Positions 16,385 through 26,318 of a DNA stretch of 64,000 nt are shown here, in pieces. The notes beneath the pieces are model-generated. The model saw only the letters and a list, made by a program, of their open reading frames with translations. It was not told where the DNA came from and made no database searches. The DNA is from an uncultured Clostridia bacterium. Lineage in GTDB: Bacteria > Bacillota > Clostridia > Christensenellales > CAG-314. The stretch covers positions 62,001-126,000 of the forward strand of contig CANQYT010000002.1 of NCBI GenBank assembly GCA_947628135.1, read 5' to 3'. Position 1 is the first letter of the stretch. Every line of letters starts with the position of its first letter. Both the position numbers and the translations under genes were made by a program.

Positions 16385-19051
16385 ATGAAAAATCGCAAAG
16401 GAAATTTATGGAAAATCGCTTTTCTGCTGATGGCGACGCTTTGTTGTGTGCTGTTGCTTGTTTCCTGCAACGGCGACGCCGAGCCTGTCGATCCCAACTA
16501 CAAGCCGCCCGCAGATCCGTCTCAGCACACGCACAATTGCGTGCTTACCGAGACAGTACCCGCCACGTGTACCGAGGACGGCTACCAAACGTATGCTTGC
16601 GAGTGCGGTTACAGTTATTTGGAAACGCTACCCTTGTTGGGTCACAAGTTGGCTTGGGCTTCCGACGACAGCGGGCATTGGCAGCAATGTGAGCGTTGCG
16701 ATTACAAAACGGAAAAAGAAACGCACTCCTACGACGCGGTCGTAAGCGTAGACGTACCGCCCACCTGCACAAGCGACGGCAGTCAAACCGTCCGATGCGA
16801 GTGCGGAAAAACCGTTTCGCAATCCATTGAAAAATCAGCGCACAGTTACACCGTTACAAATTACGACGACGGCGAGCATTGGACGGAATGCGCCGTTTGT
16901 CATCTCGAACAGACGGGCAGCCGCGCGCCGCACCTGTTGCAGGTAACGACTCACAGCGACGCTACCTGCACGTCGGACGGCGTAACCGTAAAAGAATGTG
17001 CCTGCGGCAAAACCGTCAAAGAAACGTCCCGCGCATTGGGACACGATCTCGACAAAAGCGAGTTCAGCAAGAAAACCGATTCGGGGCATTTCTATTTGTG
17101 CTTGCGCTGTGAGCAAGATGTGATGGAACAGCACGTAACCGAAGATTACCCCTGCGAGAGCAACAAAGCGCCCACTTGCGGCGAAAAAGGGCATCAGGAC
17201 AAGCGCTGCACAGTCTGTGAACACGTATACCACACCGTCCTGCCCGCAACGGGGCAGCATACCTGGTCGGTAGGCGACGATCTTCATTACAACGGCGCGC
17301 AGCATTGGCATTACTGCACGGTATGTCAAGCCGAGGCTGACGACCGCGAAGTTCACACGTGGCAGTGGCGCACTCTCAAAGAGCCCACCTGCACCGAGAA
17401 CGGCAGCAGGCAGGAATACTGTGTTTGCGGTGCGGTAGGGAAAACAAGTTCCATTCCTTTAAGCGGGCATAAATACGAACCGGACGAGGATACCAGACAG
17501 CAACCCACCTGCACCGAAAAGGGCAGCGTAAAAATGGTGTGTTCCGTTTGCGGCGACAACTACGTAGAGCAACTTGCCGCTCTGAAACACAATTGGTCGA
17601 GCGAATGGCTCAGCGACGAAAACGGTCATTGGCACAAATGCGAAAGGTGTCAAGTCGAGCAGGAGAGCAAGGGCAACCACAATTTCAGAGAAACCGCCCG
17701 TCAATCCGCAACCTGCACCGTCGACGGTTACTACGATGAGCAATGTACGGCGTGCGGATACTCTCGCCGCACGGTCATCCCCGCTCATCACGTGTGGGCG
17801 GCGACGGACGATGGGCGCATAGACCCAACTTGTACGCAATTGGGCAGTCACGTAGAACACTGTTCCGTTTGCGGACAGACTCAGACGGTGGTGGACGAGA
17901 CGCTCGGTTACGCTCCTCACCAACCGCGCGAAGTGGCTGCAAAAGAGGCTACGTTCACCGAGAGAGGGTGGTATCGCCATTGGACTTGCGACGTGTGCGG
18001 ACAAAATTTCCGCACGAAGAATTGCGAGGAACTCTATCCCGACTCCGAGTTGTATATTCCCGCGACCGCTCCCGTCGTGGTAGACACAATTGCCGAATTG
18101 TTGGAGATAGCACAACGTGATTACGCAACTGCTCCCAGCAAAACATACTACCAAATAACCGCACAGGTATTTTATTGCGAAGACAATGTTTGCTACATTT
18201 ACGAGTCGGATGACTTGACGGCGATTGTCGAATTGGACGCGTCAATGTACTACGACTTGGAAACTGTTTGCACAGATGAACTTATTACCGTCTTCGGCTA
18301 TCTTACAGTCGAGGGCGACGAAGCAAAACTTACAGAGGCGCACATTTCCGACGTGGAAGATGGAATTGACGAACTTGTCCATTTGCAAGTTTCCGTCAAC
18401 GGCAAGGATGACGTACAGTTGAGCGTAACCTGCGGCGGCACGCAGACGGATTTGGTCTATTACAGCCGTCAGAAGTTGGTTCTGTTCAACAGTTTGGAAG
18501 TGGGGGAAGAACTGACGTTCACATTCCGTAGTTACACTGCTTCGAAGTTGAGTCGCATTGTGATAAACGGCGAATCGTACACTATGGAACACGGTACGCT
18601 CAGCGTGGAAGTTACAGGCAATATGGTGTGCGAGTTCGACATAAGCGAATACACCGAATCGTCCGCAACCGTGGAAGAATTTGCGCTTCCCTTCAACGCG
18701 CCCGCGCAAAAAGCCGACGCCTATGTGGAGTACGAGTTGGACAACAACAATGCCGACAATCCGCACATTGTAAAAAATTCCATACTGCGTTTCACGGTGC
18801 GCAACGCATATATCACGCGCGTGGAAATTGTTTTTGAAGATTACGAACTGACGGAAGTCGGCAAAAACACTGTCAGCGTAGGCAAGAGCAAGGACAGCAA
18901 AACTTCCGTGGCGTACAGTATCGGCAGCAAGAATACGGCGACTTTCATATTCAACGAATCGGACCAGTACACGTACTTCGAGTACAGCGCCGACCATTCG
19001 CAGGCGAGGATAGTGTCCGTCAGGATATACTACAACACTTACAACAGTTAG
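16385..19051 (+). CDS. CxxC-repeat surface lipoprotein with OB-fold-like C-terminal region
   Basis: An 888-residue predicted lipoprotein, lipobox LVSC (C28). Residues about 45-520 alternate two cysteine-rich modules: one reads ATCT..G....C.CG...........LGH, the other HW..C..C..........H. About fourteen C-x-C-G or C-x-x-C pairs are visible, like miniature zinc ribbons, although metal binding outside the cell is unproven. From about 550 a domain like extracellular OB-fold modules (residues 560-655) is followed by beta-domains ending SQARIVSVRIYY. Related proteins occur at 55932 and, as a fragment, at 60781. Function unknown; a surface structural or binding role is likely. Confidence 0.7.
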   Translation: MKNRKGNLWKIAFLLMATLCCVLLLVSCNGDAEPVDPNYKPPADPSQHTHNCVLTETVPATCTEDGYQTYACECGYSYLETLPLLGHKLAWASDDSGHWQQCERCDYKTEKETHSYDAVVSVDVPPTCTSDGSQTVRCECGKTVSQSIEKSAHSYTVTNYDDGEHWTECAVCHLEQTGSRAPHLLQVTTHSDATCTSDGVTVKECACGKTVKETSRALGHDLDKSEFSKKTDSGHFYLCLRCEQDVMEQHVTEDYPCESNKAPTCGEKGHQDKRCTVCEHVYHTVLPATGQHTWSVGDDLHYNGAQHWHYCTVCQAEADDREVHTWQWRTLKEPTCTENGSRQEYCVCGAVGKTSSIPLSGHKYEPDEDTRQQPTCTEKGSVKMVCSVCGDNYVEQLAALKHNWSSEWLSDENGHWHKCERCQVEQESKGNHNFRETARQSATCTVDGYYDEQCTACGYSRRTVIPAHHVWAATDDGRIDPTCTQLGSHVEHCSVCGQTQTVVDETLGYAPHQPREVAAKEATFTERGWYRHWTCDVCGQNFRTKNCEELYPDSELYIPATAPVVVDTIAELLEIAQRDYATAPSKTYYQITAQVFYCEDNVCYIYESDDLTAIVELDASMYYDLETVCTDELITVFGYLTVEGDEAKLTEAHISDVEDGIDELVHLQVSVNGKDDVQLSVTCGGTQTDLVYYSRQKLVLFNSLEVGEELTFTFRSYTASKLSRIVINGESYTMEHGTLSVEVTGNMVCEFDISEYTESSATVEEFALPFNAPAQKADAYVEYELDNNNADNPHIVKNSILRFTVRNAYITRVEIVFEDYELTEVGKNTVSVGKSKDSKTSVAYSIGSKNTATFIFNESDQYTYFEYSADHSQARIVSVRIYYNTYNS

Positions 19052-19379
19052 CGTTTGCGTTCTCCGCCTTACCTCCTTGCGCCGTTGCGGAAGTGCGTTG
19101 CCGCTTAAATGCCGCCGTTGTACGCGCAAGAGTTTGGCGCAAAAGGGCGCAATTGAAACGTCGAATTTATTCTCCTCGTTGCAACGGGGAGAATTTTTCT
19201 TTTTAGTGTGCCGCGAAAAACGCCAACGTCGGCGTAAACGTCGGAAACGATTGCCGCGCAACGTTTCGACGGGGATGGTTGTCGGCGAGTCATTGCGGTG
19301 CAAGTGTTTTTGTGCGCGTATCGGATGTGCCGAAAAGCCTCGTTTGTGAGCAACAGTGCAAACATATTCGTAAAAAATG
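19052..19379. other. intergenic stretch
   Basis: No gene, hairpin or repeat that I can support; short frames on both strands lack SD sites. Confidence 0.45.
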
Positions 19380-19408
19380 TTGTGTTATTTGTCCGTTTGT
19401 TGTACAAT
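19380..19408 (+). promoter_or_regulatory. promoter of small membrane protein gene
   Basis: TTGTGT at 19380-19385 and TACAAT at 19403-19408, 17-bp spacer. Confidence 0.6.
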
Positions 19409-19459
19409 AAAGGGGAATTGTACGAAAGCATCGCGTGTGCTTTTAATTGAGAGGTAACT

Positions 19460-19882
19460 ATGAACAACGATCCTTGGCTTATTTCTTTGGTGGTGTGTAC
19501 GACGCTGTTGGCGTCTTTGTGTACGGCATTGCTTGTGCCGCTGCGTCAACGCTTTTCCCGTGTAGATCCGCGGTATTTGAGGCGTATCAAGGTCAAATTC
19601 CCCTCCTTTCTTTTTGCGGGGATAGGCGACAGAAAAGAAACGGGCAACGTGCGTACTTTCGGAGTGGTGCTGCCGATGTTTGTGTTGCATCTGACGGGGT
19701 ATTTGCTTACCGCGGCGATGTGGGTAACCGTTCCCGTGCTGTATCAATACGGCGTAGACCTCACGGAATTGTGGGCTGCCCCCGTGGCGTTCGCGTTGTT
19801 CCACACGGTCGTGTTCGTCATTACGGAAACGGTCTGTTTCCGCGTAAGCCGCAAACGCGCCGCAGAACGCGCCGCCGACTGA
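19460..19882 (+). CDS. small membrane protein of unknown function
   Basis: A 140-residue protein with three likely membrane spans (about residues 8-28, 68-93 and 103-125) and a basic loop between the first two (RQRFSRVDPRYLRRIKVK). GAGAGGTAA gives a good SD before the ATG and a promoter lies upstream, so it is probably real. I do not recognise the family. It is convergent with tex across a shared terminator. Confidence 0.6.
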   Translation: MNNDPWLISLVVCTTLLASLCTALLVPLRQRFSRVDPRYLRRIKVKFPSFLFAGIGDRKETGNVRTFGVVLPMFVLHLTGYLLTAAMWVTVPVLYQYGVDLTELWAAPVAFALFHTVVFVITETVCFRVSRKRAAERAAD

Positions 19883-19962
19883 TCGCGACGTTTCCGTCAA
19901 GACGATTCGTCCGCGCGGCAACGCGCCTAATTGTTTGCCTCTTACTGTTGTTGCAAAAAAAC

Positions 19963-20003
19963 ATACCGAGCAACGCGCTCAAATCGCGCCGCTCGGTATT
20001 TTG
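19963..20003. terminator. bidirectional terminator between small membrane gene and tex
   Basis: ATACCGAGC (19963-19971) pairs with GCTCGGTAT (19991-19999), with an A-run before and a TTTT stretch after. Confidence 0.8.
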
Positions 20004-20104
20004 CATATATGGGGTGGGTTTTTACGCAATTATTTGCGTTTTTTGTCTTTTTCCTCGCCTGTCAATTTTATCCCGTCCGCTTTTACGTCGACGAAACAGC
20101 GCCG

Positions 20105-22249
20105 TTAAACTTTCATAGTAAGCGCTATTCTCTTTTTCTCCAAATCCACGCTCATCACTTTTACGTCTATGACGTCGCCCACTTTCAGCACTTCAAGCGG
20201 GTGTTTGACAAACTTGTCGGAGGACATCTGCGAAATGTGTACCAAACCGTCTTGATGAACGCCTATGTCCACGAACGCGCCGAAGTCGATGACGTTGCGC
20301 ACAGTGCCTTTGAGTATCATTCCCTCTTTGAGATCCTTCATTTCGAGCACGTCGCTGCGCAGTATCGGTTTGGGCATTTCTTCGCGTGGGTCGCGAGCGG
20401 GTTTTTCCAATTCGGACACGATGTCGCGTAACGTCGGCTCGCCTATGTTCAGTTTTTTGGACAGACCTGCGTAATCTATGTTCGTTTTGCCCAGTCCGAC
20501 GAGGTTGCCTATCTGTTGCGGAGCGATACGCATAAGTTGCATAAATTTCAGCGTTGCGTCGTAACTTTCGGGGTGTACGCCCGTGCCGTCGAGGAAATTG
20601 TCTCCGCCCGAAATGCGCAAAAAGCCCGCGCACTGTTGATAGGTTTTTGCTCCGAGTTTGTCCACTTTGAGCAGTTGTTCGCGGTTTTTGAAACGTCCGT
20701 GCGCTTCGCGGTAGGATACGATGTTTTTTGCCAAAGCGGAAGAAATGCCGCTTACGTACTGCAACAGCGCCGCGCTTGCCGTGTTGAGGTCAACGCCCAC
20801 GCGGTTTACGCAGTCTTCGACCACGCCGTTGAGCGTTTCGCCGAGTTTTTTCTGATTCATATCGTGCTGATATTGTCCGACGCCAATCGACTTGGGGTCT
20901 ATCTTCACCAATTCGGAAAGCGGGTCTTGCAACCTGCGCGCTATGCTCGCGGCGCTGCGCTGTCCCACGTCGAATTGCGGAAATTCTTCCGTGCCCGCTT
21001 TGCTTGCGGAATAGACGCTTGCGCCCGCCTCGTTTACTATCACGTATTGTACGGGCAAGCCCGTTTCGCGGATAAGTTCCACGATAATTTGTTCGCTTTC
21101 GCGCGACGCCGTACCGTTTCCGAGGGATATGAGCAATACGCCGTACTTTTTGATGAGGTTGGCAAGCGTGATTTTTGCGCGGGCGATCTTTTCGGGGGTG
21201 GTGGGAGCGGTGGGGTAGATGACGGCTGTGTCCAGCACTTTGCCTGTTGCGTCTACGACGGCGAGTTTGCACCCCGTACGAAACGCAGGGTCCCAGCCCA
21301 GCACCGCTTTGCCCGTGATGGGCGGCTGCATAAGCAGTTGTTCGAGGTTTTTGTCGAACACGGCGATCGCGCCCTCCTCCGCCTTTTCCGTAAGCATATT
21401 GCGTATTTCCGTCGCTATGCTCGGTTCGATGAGGCGCGAGTATGCGTCGGCTATCGCTTGGCGCAGAAGCGGCTCTGTGTACGCGTTTCGGCAGGTTATC
21501 ACGTGGCGCACGAGAAAGTCGTTTATTATTTCTTCGGGCGCTACCACCTTTACGGTAAGAATTTTTTCCGCTTCGCCGCGGTTTATCGCCAGCACGCGGT
21601 GTCCTTGAATTTTGTTGAGCGCCTCTTCGAAGCGGTAGTAATTGTCGTAAACGGTTTTTACGTCCGGTTTTTTGGCTGAGGATGTCAGTTTGCCGAGGCG
21701 GTACGTCAGGTCGCGAATGGCGGTGCGGTAGTAAGCGTTGTCGCTGATGATCTCCGCAATTATGTCCAACGCCCCCGCGACGGCTTCTTGGGCGGTGTTT
21801 ACTCCCTTGTCCGCGTTTACGAAATCTTCGGCTATTTCCTCAACGGCTTTGTCTGCCGTCTGCGACAAAATTATCTGCGCAAGCGGTTCGAGCCCCATTT
21901 CTTTGGCAATGGTGGCGCGAGTGCGGCGTTTGGGACGGTAGGGACGGTAAAGGTCGTCAACCGCGACCTGCGTTTCCGCCCCTTCTATCTCCGCGCGCAA
22001 CTCTTCGGTAAGCAAGCCTTGCTCGTCTATACTTTTGAGTACTTGCGCTTTTTTGTCTTCGAGGTTGCGCAGATACGTAAGCCGTTCGTCCAACTTTCTC
22101 AATTGTTCGTCGTTCAGTTCGCCCGTGGCTTCCTTGCGGTAGCGCGAGATAAACGGAATGGTGTTTCCGTCGTCTATAAGATCGACCGCGGCTTTTACTT
22201 GCCACTTGGCGACGTTGAGTTCCTCTGTGATTTTTTGAATTATGTCCAT
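20105..22249 (-). CDS. tex: Tex-family transcription accessory / RNA-binding protein
   Basis: A 714-residue cytoplasmic Tex protein. In order: N-terminal helical domain (KWQVKAAVDLIDDGNTIPFISRYRKEATG), a YqgF/RNase H-like domain around DPAFRTGCKLAVVD, helix-hairpin-helix domains (NTASAALLQYVSGIS), and a C-terminal S1 RNA-binding domain (LKEGMILKGTVRNVIDFGAFVDIGVHQDGLVHISQMS, split across about residues 645-680). Length is normal. The open frame begins 13 codons earlier, but AAGGAGAATTC places the start at the ATG ending at 22249. Known family role: nucleic-acid binding that affects transcription and stress tolerance. Confidence 0.93.
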   Translation of the reverse strand: MDIIQKITEELNVAKWQVKAAVDLIDDGNTIPFISRYRKEATGELNDEQLRKLDERLTYLRNLEDKKAQVLKSIDEQGLLTEELRAEIEGAETQVAVDDLYRPYRPKRRTRATIAKEMGLEPLAQIILSQTADKAVEEIAEDFVNADKGVNTAQEAVAGALDIIAEIISDNAYYRTAIRDLTYRLGKLTSSAKKPDVKTVYDNYYRFEEALNKIQGHRVLAINRGEAEKILTVKVVAPEEIINDFLVRHVITCRNAYTEPLLRQAIADAYSRLIEPSIATEIRNMLTEKAEEGAIAVFDKNLEQLLMQPPITGKAVLGWDPAFRTGCKLAVVDATGKVLDTAVIYPTAPTTPEKIARAKITLANLIKKYGVLLISLGNGTASRESEQIIVELIRETGLPVQYVIVNEAGASVYSASKAGTEEFPQFDVGQRSAASIARRLQDPLSELVKIDPKSIGVGQYQHDMNQKKLGETLNGVVEDCVNRVGVDLNTASAALLQYVSGISSALAKNIVSYREAHGRFKNREQLLKVDKLGAKTYQQCAGFLRISGGDNFLDGTGVHPESYDATLKFMQLMRIAPQQIGNLVGLGKTNIDYAGLSKKLNIGEPTLRDIVSELEKPARDPREEMPKPILRSDVLEMKDLKEGMILKGTVRNVIDFGAFVDIGVHQDGLVHISQMSSDKFVKHPLEVLKVGDVIDVKVMSVDLEKKRIALTMKV

Positions 22250-22278
22250 AGAATTCTCCTTGGGCAAAGACTGTTTCC

Positions 22279-22307
22279 ATTGTACCAAATTCCTCGGCGT
22301 TTAGCAA
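22279..22307 (-). promoter_or_regulatory. promoter of tex
   Basis: On the minus strand TTGCTA (22302-22307) and TACAAT (22279-22284), 17-bp spacer. Confidence 0.7.
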
Positions 22308-22357
22308 ACGTCTTGCGCGCCTTGAAACTAAAATGAACAAACAGTTGCGACTTTTGC

Positions 22358-22392
22358 GAAAAAAAATCCGCAACGGCAATACCGCTGCGGAT
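22358..22392 (-). terminator. terminator of glycyl-tRNA synthetase gene
   Basis: Minus-strand ATCCGCA (22392-22386) pairs with TGCGGAT (22372-22366); additional CGG/CCG pairing extends it; a T-run follows. Confidence 0.82.
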
Positions 22393-22407
22393 CGTGCTGC
22401 GACAGAC

Positions 22408-23796
22408 TCAGTAGATGTAAATTTTCTTTTTGAGATAGTCTTTCAATTGCGCTACGGGTATGCGTTCCTGTTGCATAGAGTCTCTGTCTCTTACCGTTAC
22501 GCAGCCGTCCGTTTCCGTGTCGAAATCCACCGTAATGCAGAATGGAGTGCCGATTTCGTCCTGTCTGCGGTAGCGTTTGCCTATGCTGCCCGCTTCGTCG
22601 TAGTCGCAGGAGAACTCTTTGAGCAGATCGTTGTACAGGGCGGAAGCGGATTCGGAAAGTTTTTTGGAAAGGGGAAGCACGCACGCTTTGAACGGCGCGA
22701 GTTCGGGGTGCAGGTGCAGCACTACGCGGGTGTCGCCCTCTCCCACCGTCTCCTCGTCGTAAGCGTTGCAAAGGAAGGCGAGGAAGGCTCTGTCCGCGCC
22801 GAGGCTGGGTTCTATCACGTAGGGGATAAATCTTTCGCCCGTGACGGGGTCGGTGTAGTCAAGCGTTTCGCCGCTTACTTCCGAGTGGCGCGTCAGGTCG
22901 TAGTCGGTGCGGTCGGCAATTCCCCACAATTCGCCCCAACCGAAGGGGAATTTGACTTCGAAGTCGGTGGTGGCTTTGCTGTAAAAACACAGTTCCTCTT
23001 TGTCGTGGTCTCTCAGGCGCAGATTTTCCTCTTTCATACCCAGCGCGAGCAGCCAATCTTTGCAGAATTGTTTCCAATAGGCGAACCATTCGAGGTCCGT
23101 ACCGGGTTTGCAGAAAAATTCCAATTCCATTTGTTCGAATTCGCGTATGCGGAAGATGAAGTTTCCGGGAGTTATCTCGTTGCGGAAAGATTTTCCCACT
23201 TGACCGATACCGAAAGGCAGTTTTTTTCGGGTGGTGCGGCACACGTTTTTGAAGTTTACGAATATGCCCTGCGCCGTTTCGGGGCGGAGGTATACGGTAG
23301 AGGTGCTGTTCTCCGTCACGCCGATAAACGTTTTGAACATAAGGTTGAATTTACGTATGGGCGTAAAGTCGCTTTTGCCGCAAACGGGGCATTGTATACC
23401 GTGTTCGGCGATGTAGTCCTGCATTTGCTCGTTGGTCATTGCCGCAACGTTTGCGTCCGCGCCGTGAACGGCTTGATATTCCTCTATGAGATTGTCCGCA
23501 CGGTAACGCGTTTTGCAATTTTTGCAATCCATCAGCGGGTCGGAAAACCCTCCTATGTGTCCGCTGGCTTCCCACACTTTGGGATTCATCAGTATCGCGG
23601 AGTCTATCCCGACGTTTAAGGGATTTTCCTTTACGAACTTGCGATACCACACCCGTTTGATGTTGTTTTTCATCTCAACGCCCAACGGACCGTAGTCCCA
23701 AGAGTTGCTGAGTCCCCCGTAAATTTCGCTTCCCGCGTAAATAAAACCGCGTCCTTTGCACAAATTTACAAGTTTGTCCATTGTCAGTTCCGACAT
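22408..23796 (-). CDS. glyS: Glycine--tRNA ligase, single-chain alpha2 type
   Basis: A 462-residue class II aminoacyl-tRNA synthetase that charges tRNA-Gly. Motifs are clear: [12 protein letters not shown] at the N-terminus, a four-cysteine zinc site (CKNC near residue 95 and CPVC near 140), motif 2 FRNEITP...[14 protein letters not shown], and motif 3 [14 protein letters not shown]. The C-terminal anticodon-binding domain carries the [12 protein letters not shown] signature. The start is set by AGAGGT before the ATG at 23796; upstream codons of the open frame are not used. No T-box leader is apparent; a strong promoter lies 31 bp away. Confidence 0.96.
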   Translation of the reverse strand: MSELTMDKLVNLCKGRGFIYAGSEIYGGLSNSWDYGPLGVEMKNNIKRVWYRKFVKENPLNVGIDSAILMNPKVWEASGHIGGFSDPLMDCKNCKTRYRADNLIEEYQAVHGADANVAAMTNEQMQDYIAEHGIQCPVCGKSDFTPIRKFNLMFKTFIGVTENSTSTVYLRPETAQGIFVNFKNVCRTTRKKLPFGIGQVGKSFRNEITPGNFIFRIREFEQMELEFFCKPGTDLEWFAYWKQFCKDWLLALGMKEENLRLRDHDKEELCFYSKATTDFEVKFPFGWGELWGIADRTDYDLTRHSEVSGETLDYTDPVTGERFIPYVIEPSLGADRAFLAFLCNAYDEETVGEGDTRVVLHLHPELAPFKACVLPLSKKLSESASALYNDLLKEFSCDYDEAGSIGKRYRRQDEIGTPFCITVDFDTETDGCVTVRDRDSMQQERIPVAQLKDYLKKKIYIY

Positions 23797-23826
23797 AGTA
23801 TTTTTACCTCTTTTAGTTGTGCTTTC

Positions 23827-23855
23827 ATTGTAATTTTCGGCGGCGTTTTTGTCAA
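23827..23855 (-). promoter_or_regulatory. promoter of glyS
   Basis: Minus-strand consensus TTGACA (23850-23855) and TACAAT (23827-23832), 17-bp spacer. Confidence 0.8.
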
Positions 23856-23869
23856 GTAAAAAAATAATC

Positions 23870-23898
23870 TTGCGTATATTTGACGTATATGGTATACT
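23870..23898 (+). promoter_or_regulatory. promoter of Bax-inhibitor-like gene
   Basis: TTGCGT at 23870-23875 and TATACT at 23893-23898, 17-bp spacer. Immediately downstream TATCGGT (23910-23916) and ACCGATA (23925-23931) form a 7-bp inverted repeat inside the expected 5' leader, a possible operator or mRNA hairpin. Confidence 0.65.
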
Positions 23899-23945
23899 AT
23901 ATATGTTTTTATCGGTATAATTTAACCGATATGCGGAGGTGAATT

Positions 23946-24764
23946 GTGTACGGATACGGAAATCCTTATATGCGGCATTGGACGCGCGCTCAACGAAAAG
24001 GTCAATTGGCTGTCGAGACGGAAGCCGCAACTTACAAGGGCGTAACGGGCAAAAGCGTCTTTTTGGTGTTGCTTACGATTGGTATCGCCATCGTCACGGA
24101 AATTGCGCTGTGGGTGACGTTGTTCAACGTCGCCGCAGGCAACATCAGCGCGGACGAACTTATGCGCCTTTTGACGATAACGCTTGTAATTGCAGGCGTT
24201 GCGGGCGTGGTTATGTTCGTCGGCTCTATTGTGTTGTTGTTCAACGCAAACGCCGCAAAGGTGGTAGGACCGCTGTACTGCGTTATGCAAGGCTTGTTTC
24301 TCGGAGCGCTTGCGGGTTTTCTCAATTTGTTTATGCCGGGAGTGTCCCTTGCGGCGCTGCTCGGTACGGGCATTGTGTTTGCGGTGTGTCTTGTTTTTTA
24401 CAAACTGCTCAACGCGCGCATAAGCAGCCGCTTCGCTTTGGGCTTGGTGATAGGCGTCATCAGTTTTGTCTTGGTGGAGATAGTTTGCCTGCCCGTGGTG
24501 TACTTTGTCGCCGCGCAAAACGGCAACTTTGCGCTTGTTGCGGGAGTGCAAGCGGCTGTTGCGTTCTTCTGCGTGCTGTTCGGCGCGATAACGGTGTTTT
24601 GGGATATACAGAACATCGACGCAATGGTGACAATCGGCGCTGACAAGCGTTTCGAATGGGTGCTTGCGTTCAGTCTTACTACAAGTCTGATATATCTCTA
24701 CGTGGAATTTTTGGAATTGATAGTCAGGATCGTTGCGCTGTTCTCCGCAACAAAGAACAAATAA
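23946..24764 (+). CDS. Bax inhibitor-1/YccA family membrane protein
   Basis: A 272-residue integral membrane protein with about seven helices beginning near residue 38. The pre-helix segment [18 protein letters not shown] and the last-helix segment [17 protein letters not shown] fit the BaxI/YccA branch. The family includes calcium-leak channels and stress-linked proteins in bacteria, but the role here is unknown. Start is GTG with CGGAGGTG upstream. A DUF2804 gene begins 2 bp after the stop, so the pair is cotranscribed. Confidence 0.82.
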   Translation: MYGYGNPYMRHWTRAQRKGQLAVETEAATYKGVTGKSVFLVLLTIGIAIVTEIALWVTLFNVAAGNISADELMRLLTITLVIAGVAGVVMFVGSIVLLFNANAAKVVGPLYCVMQGLFLGALAGFLNLFMPGVSLAALLGTGIVFAVCLVFYKLLNARISSRFALGLVIGVISFVLVEIVCLPVVYFVAAQNGNFALVAGVQAAVAFFCVLFGAITVFWDIQNIDAMVTIGADKRFEWVLAFSLTTSLIYLYVEFLELIVRIVALFSATKNK

Positions 24765-24766
24765 CT

Positions 24767-25762
24767 ATGAATGAAGTATTGACCGTAGAAAAATTGACGG
24801 ACGCTCACGGCGCAATTGCCGCAACGGGGTACGCTCGTCATCTCAATTTTCTTTTGGACAAAAAAGCCGTCAATTCTTCGCGGCTTAACGAGTGGGACGT
24901 ATACCGTATCCACTTCGACGGGCGTTACGTGTTGCAACTGACGCTCGGACACGCGTCCTGCGCAATGCAGGCGTCGGCTACGCTGACAGATTTGGCAAGC
25001 GGCGCAAAACACGAGATAAACAGGGTCGTACCCGTGCGACCCTCTTTCAGCCGCGCTATGCCCGTCAACCCCGAAGTGGCGCATATGTTGCAGTATTTCG
25101 CGCACAATTTGCACGTGCAGTTCGAAACCACAGACAAATTCCGCCGCCTCGCTTTTACCGCCAACGACTACAACGGTATCAAGGCGGAAATAAATCTTAT
25201 GCTCACAAACGTGAGCAGATCCAAAGAAAAGTTGGTGGTGGCAACGCAGTTGGACAAGCCGAAGCATTGGTGTCTCAACTACGTCGAAAACTGTTTCGTA
25301 GTAAACGGTTATGTGCGTATCGAGGACGTCGCCTATCAGATAGGCAACGGTTTCGGCATATTGAATTGGTGCAGAGGCGCGCTGCCCTATCGTTGCAAAT
25401 GGGTTTGGGGCAACGGCGGAACTACCGTCAACGAAAAGAGTTTCGGTTTCAACATAGGTTGGATTTCCGACGAGGACGGGCAAATCTCCGAAAACGCCTT
25501 TTTCTACGACAACAAAATGTACAAACTGAACGACGTCGAAGAAATTCGCGTCGGCGACGACTACCGTTACAAGGACGCCGACGGAAAATTCGATTTCAGC
25601 GTAGAACCGATTTTCGACAGTTACGCCAAACCTCCGCTGTTGTTGGCAAACAACAAAAGTCACAAGGTATTCGGCAAGTGGAGCGGTTTTGTGGCGCTTG
25701 ACGACGGTACGAGAGTGAAAATTCCGCCCTTTGTGGCTTTCTGCGAACACGCCGACAATTAA
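24767..25762 (+). CDS. DUF2804 domain-containing protein
   Basis: A 331-residue soluble protein spanning the whole DUF2804 family. The characteristic stretches WVWGNGGTTVNEKSFGFNIG and NAFFYDNKMYKL are near residues 215-275. Structure-wise this family is beta-rich; its substrate is not established. The ATG at 24767 follows the previous stop by two bases, suggesting translational coupling; the longer open frame upstream lies inside the Bax-inhibitor gene. A strong terminator follows. Confidence 0.85.
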   Translation: MNEVLTVEKLTDAHGAIAATGYARHLNFLLDKKAVNSSRLNEWDVYRIHFDGRYVLQLTLGHASCAMQASATLTDLASGAKHEINRVVPVRPSFSRAMPVNPEVAHMLQYFAHNLHVQFETTDKFRRLAFTANDYNGIKAEINLMLTNVSRSKEKLVVATQLDKPKHWCLNYVENCFVVNGYVRIEDVAYQIGNGFGILNWCRGALPYRCKWVWGNGGTTVNEKSFGFNIGWISDEDGQISENAFFYDNKMYKLNDVEEIRVGDDYRYKDADGKFDFSVEPIFDSYAKPPLLLANNKSHKVFGKWSGFVALDDGTRVKIPPFVAFCEHADN

Positions 25763-25804
25763 ACGCGGAAACGTTTTATTACTATTCGATTACATACCGC
25801 GCAG

Positions 25805-25841
25805 GACTCGTCGGGCAATTCCCGACGGGTCTGTTTTTTTT
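25805..25841 (+). terminator. terminator after DUF2804 gene
   Basis: GACTCGTCGGG (25805-25815) pairs with CCCGACGGGTC (25821-25831, one T-G pair), followed by TG and a run of T. Confidence 0.9.
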
Positions 25842-25975
25842 ACGTTGCCGCTATTGGGAAAAGACGGGGGAACTCATTTTTGTCTACGCAAACGGTTTCG
25901 CGCGTTTGCGGGCGATTTTGTCATAATTTGACGAAACGGCGCATTTTATATATCAAAAAAGGCGCGGAGCACAAA

Positions 25976-26221
25976 ATGAAAGATTACATACGCGAGCGAG
26001 CGGTGGAGGCGGCGGACTACCTCATTGCGCACAGGTGTACCGTAAGGGCGGTCGCCGACGCATTTTGCGTAAGTAAATCCACGGCGCATAAAGATCTCGC
26101 CGAGCGGCTGCCGCATATCGACCCCGAGCGGTACAGGGCGATTGCGGTTATCCTTTCAAACAATTGGCAGGAGAGATACATTCGCGGAGGGGAAGCCACG
26201 CGCAACAAATATTTGTCTTGA
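25976..26221 (+). CDS. spoIIID: Sporulation transcription factor SpoIIID
   Basis: An 81-residue DNA-binding protein matching SpoIIID, the mother-cell regulator that acts with sigma-E. The helix-turn-helix region is TVRAVADAFCVSKSTAHKDLAERLP (two halves at about residues 19-43), and the family-typical ending RGGEATRNKYLS is present. Slightly shorter at the C-terminus than the Bacillus protein. The open frame begins further up, but the homology starts at the ATG at 25976 behind GCGCGGAG. Its presence marks the organism as a member of the spore-forming lineage. In Bacillus the gene depends on sigma-E; no clear sigma-A site is seen here. Confidence 0.92.
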   Translation: MKDYIRERAVEAADYLIAHRCTVRAVADAFCVSKSTAHKDLAERLPHIDPERYRAIAVILSNNWQERYIRGGEATRNKYLS

Positions 26222-26260
26222 CCTTTGTGCCAAGCAGTCGCTTTTGTGCGTTAAACGTCA

Positions 26261-26288
26261 AAACAGCGCCCGTTTTCGGGCGCTGTTT
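26261..26288. terminator. terminator between spoIIID and DUF697 gene
   Basis: Perfect 12-bp stem AAACAGCGCCCG (26261-26272) / CGGGCGCTGTTT (26277-26288), loop TTTT. It can serve both convergent transcripts. Confidence 0.85.
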
Positions 26289-26318
26289 GCGTATTTTGCA
26301 GATTTGCCGTTTCACAAA

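Noticed and set aside
23797..23945. Possible T-box leader for glycyl-tRNA synthetase
   Set aside because: The interval to the promoter is about 30 bp and no T-box sequence or terminator pair is visible.
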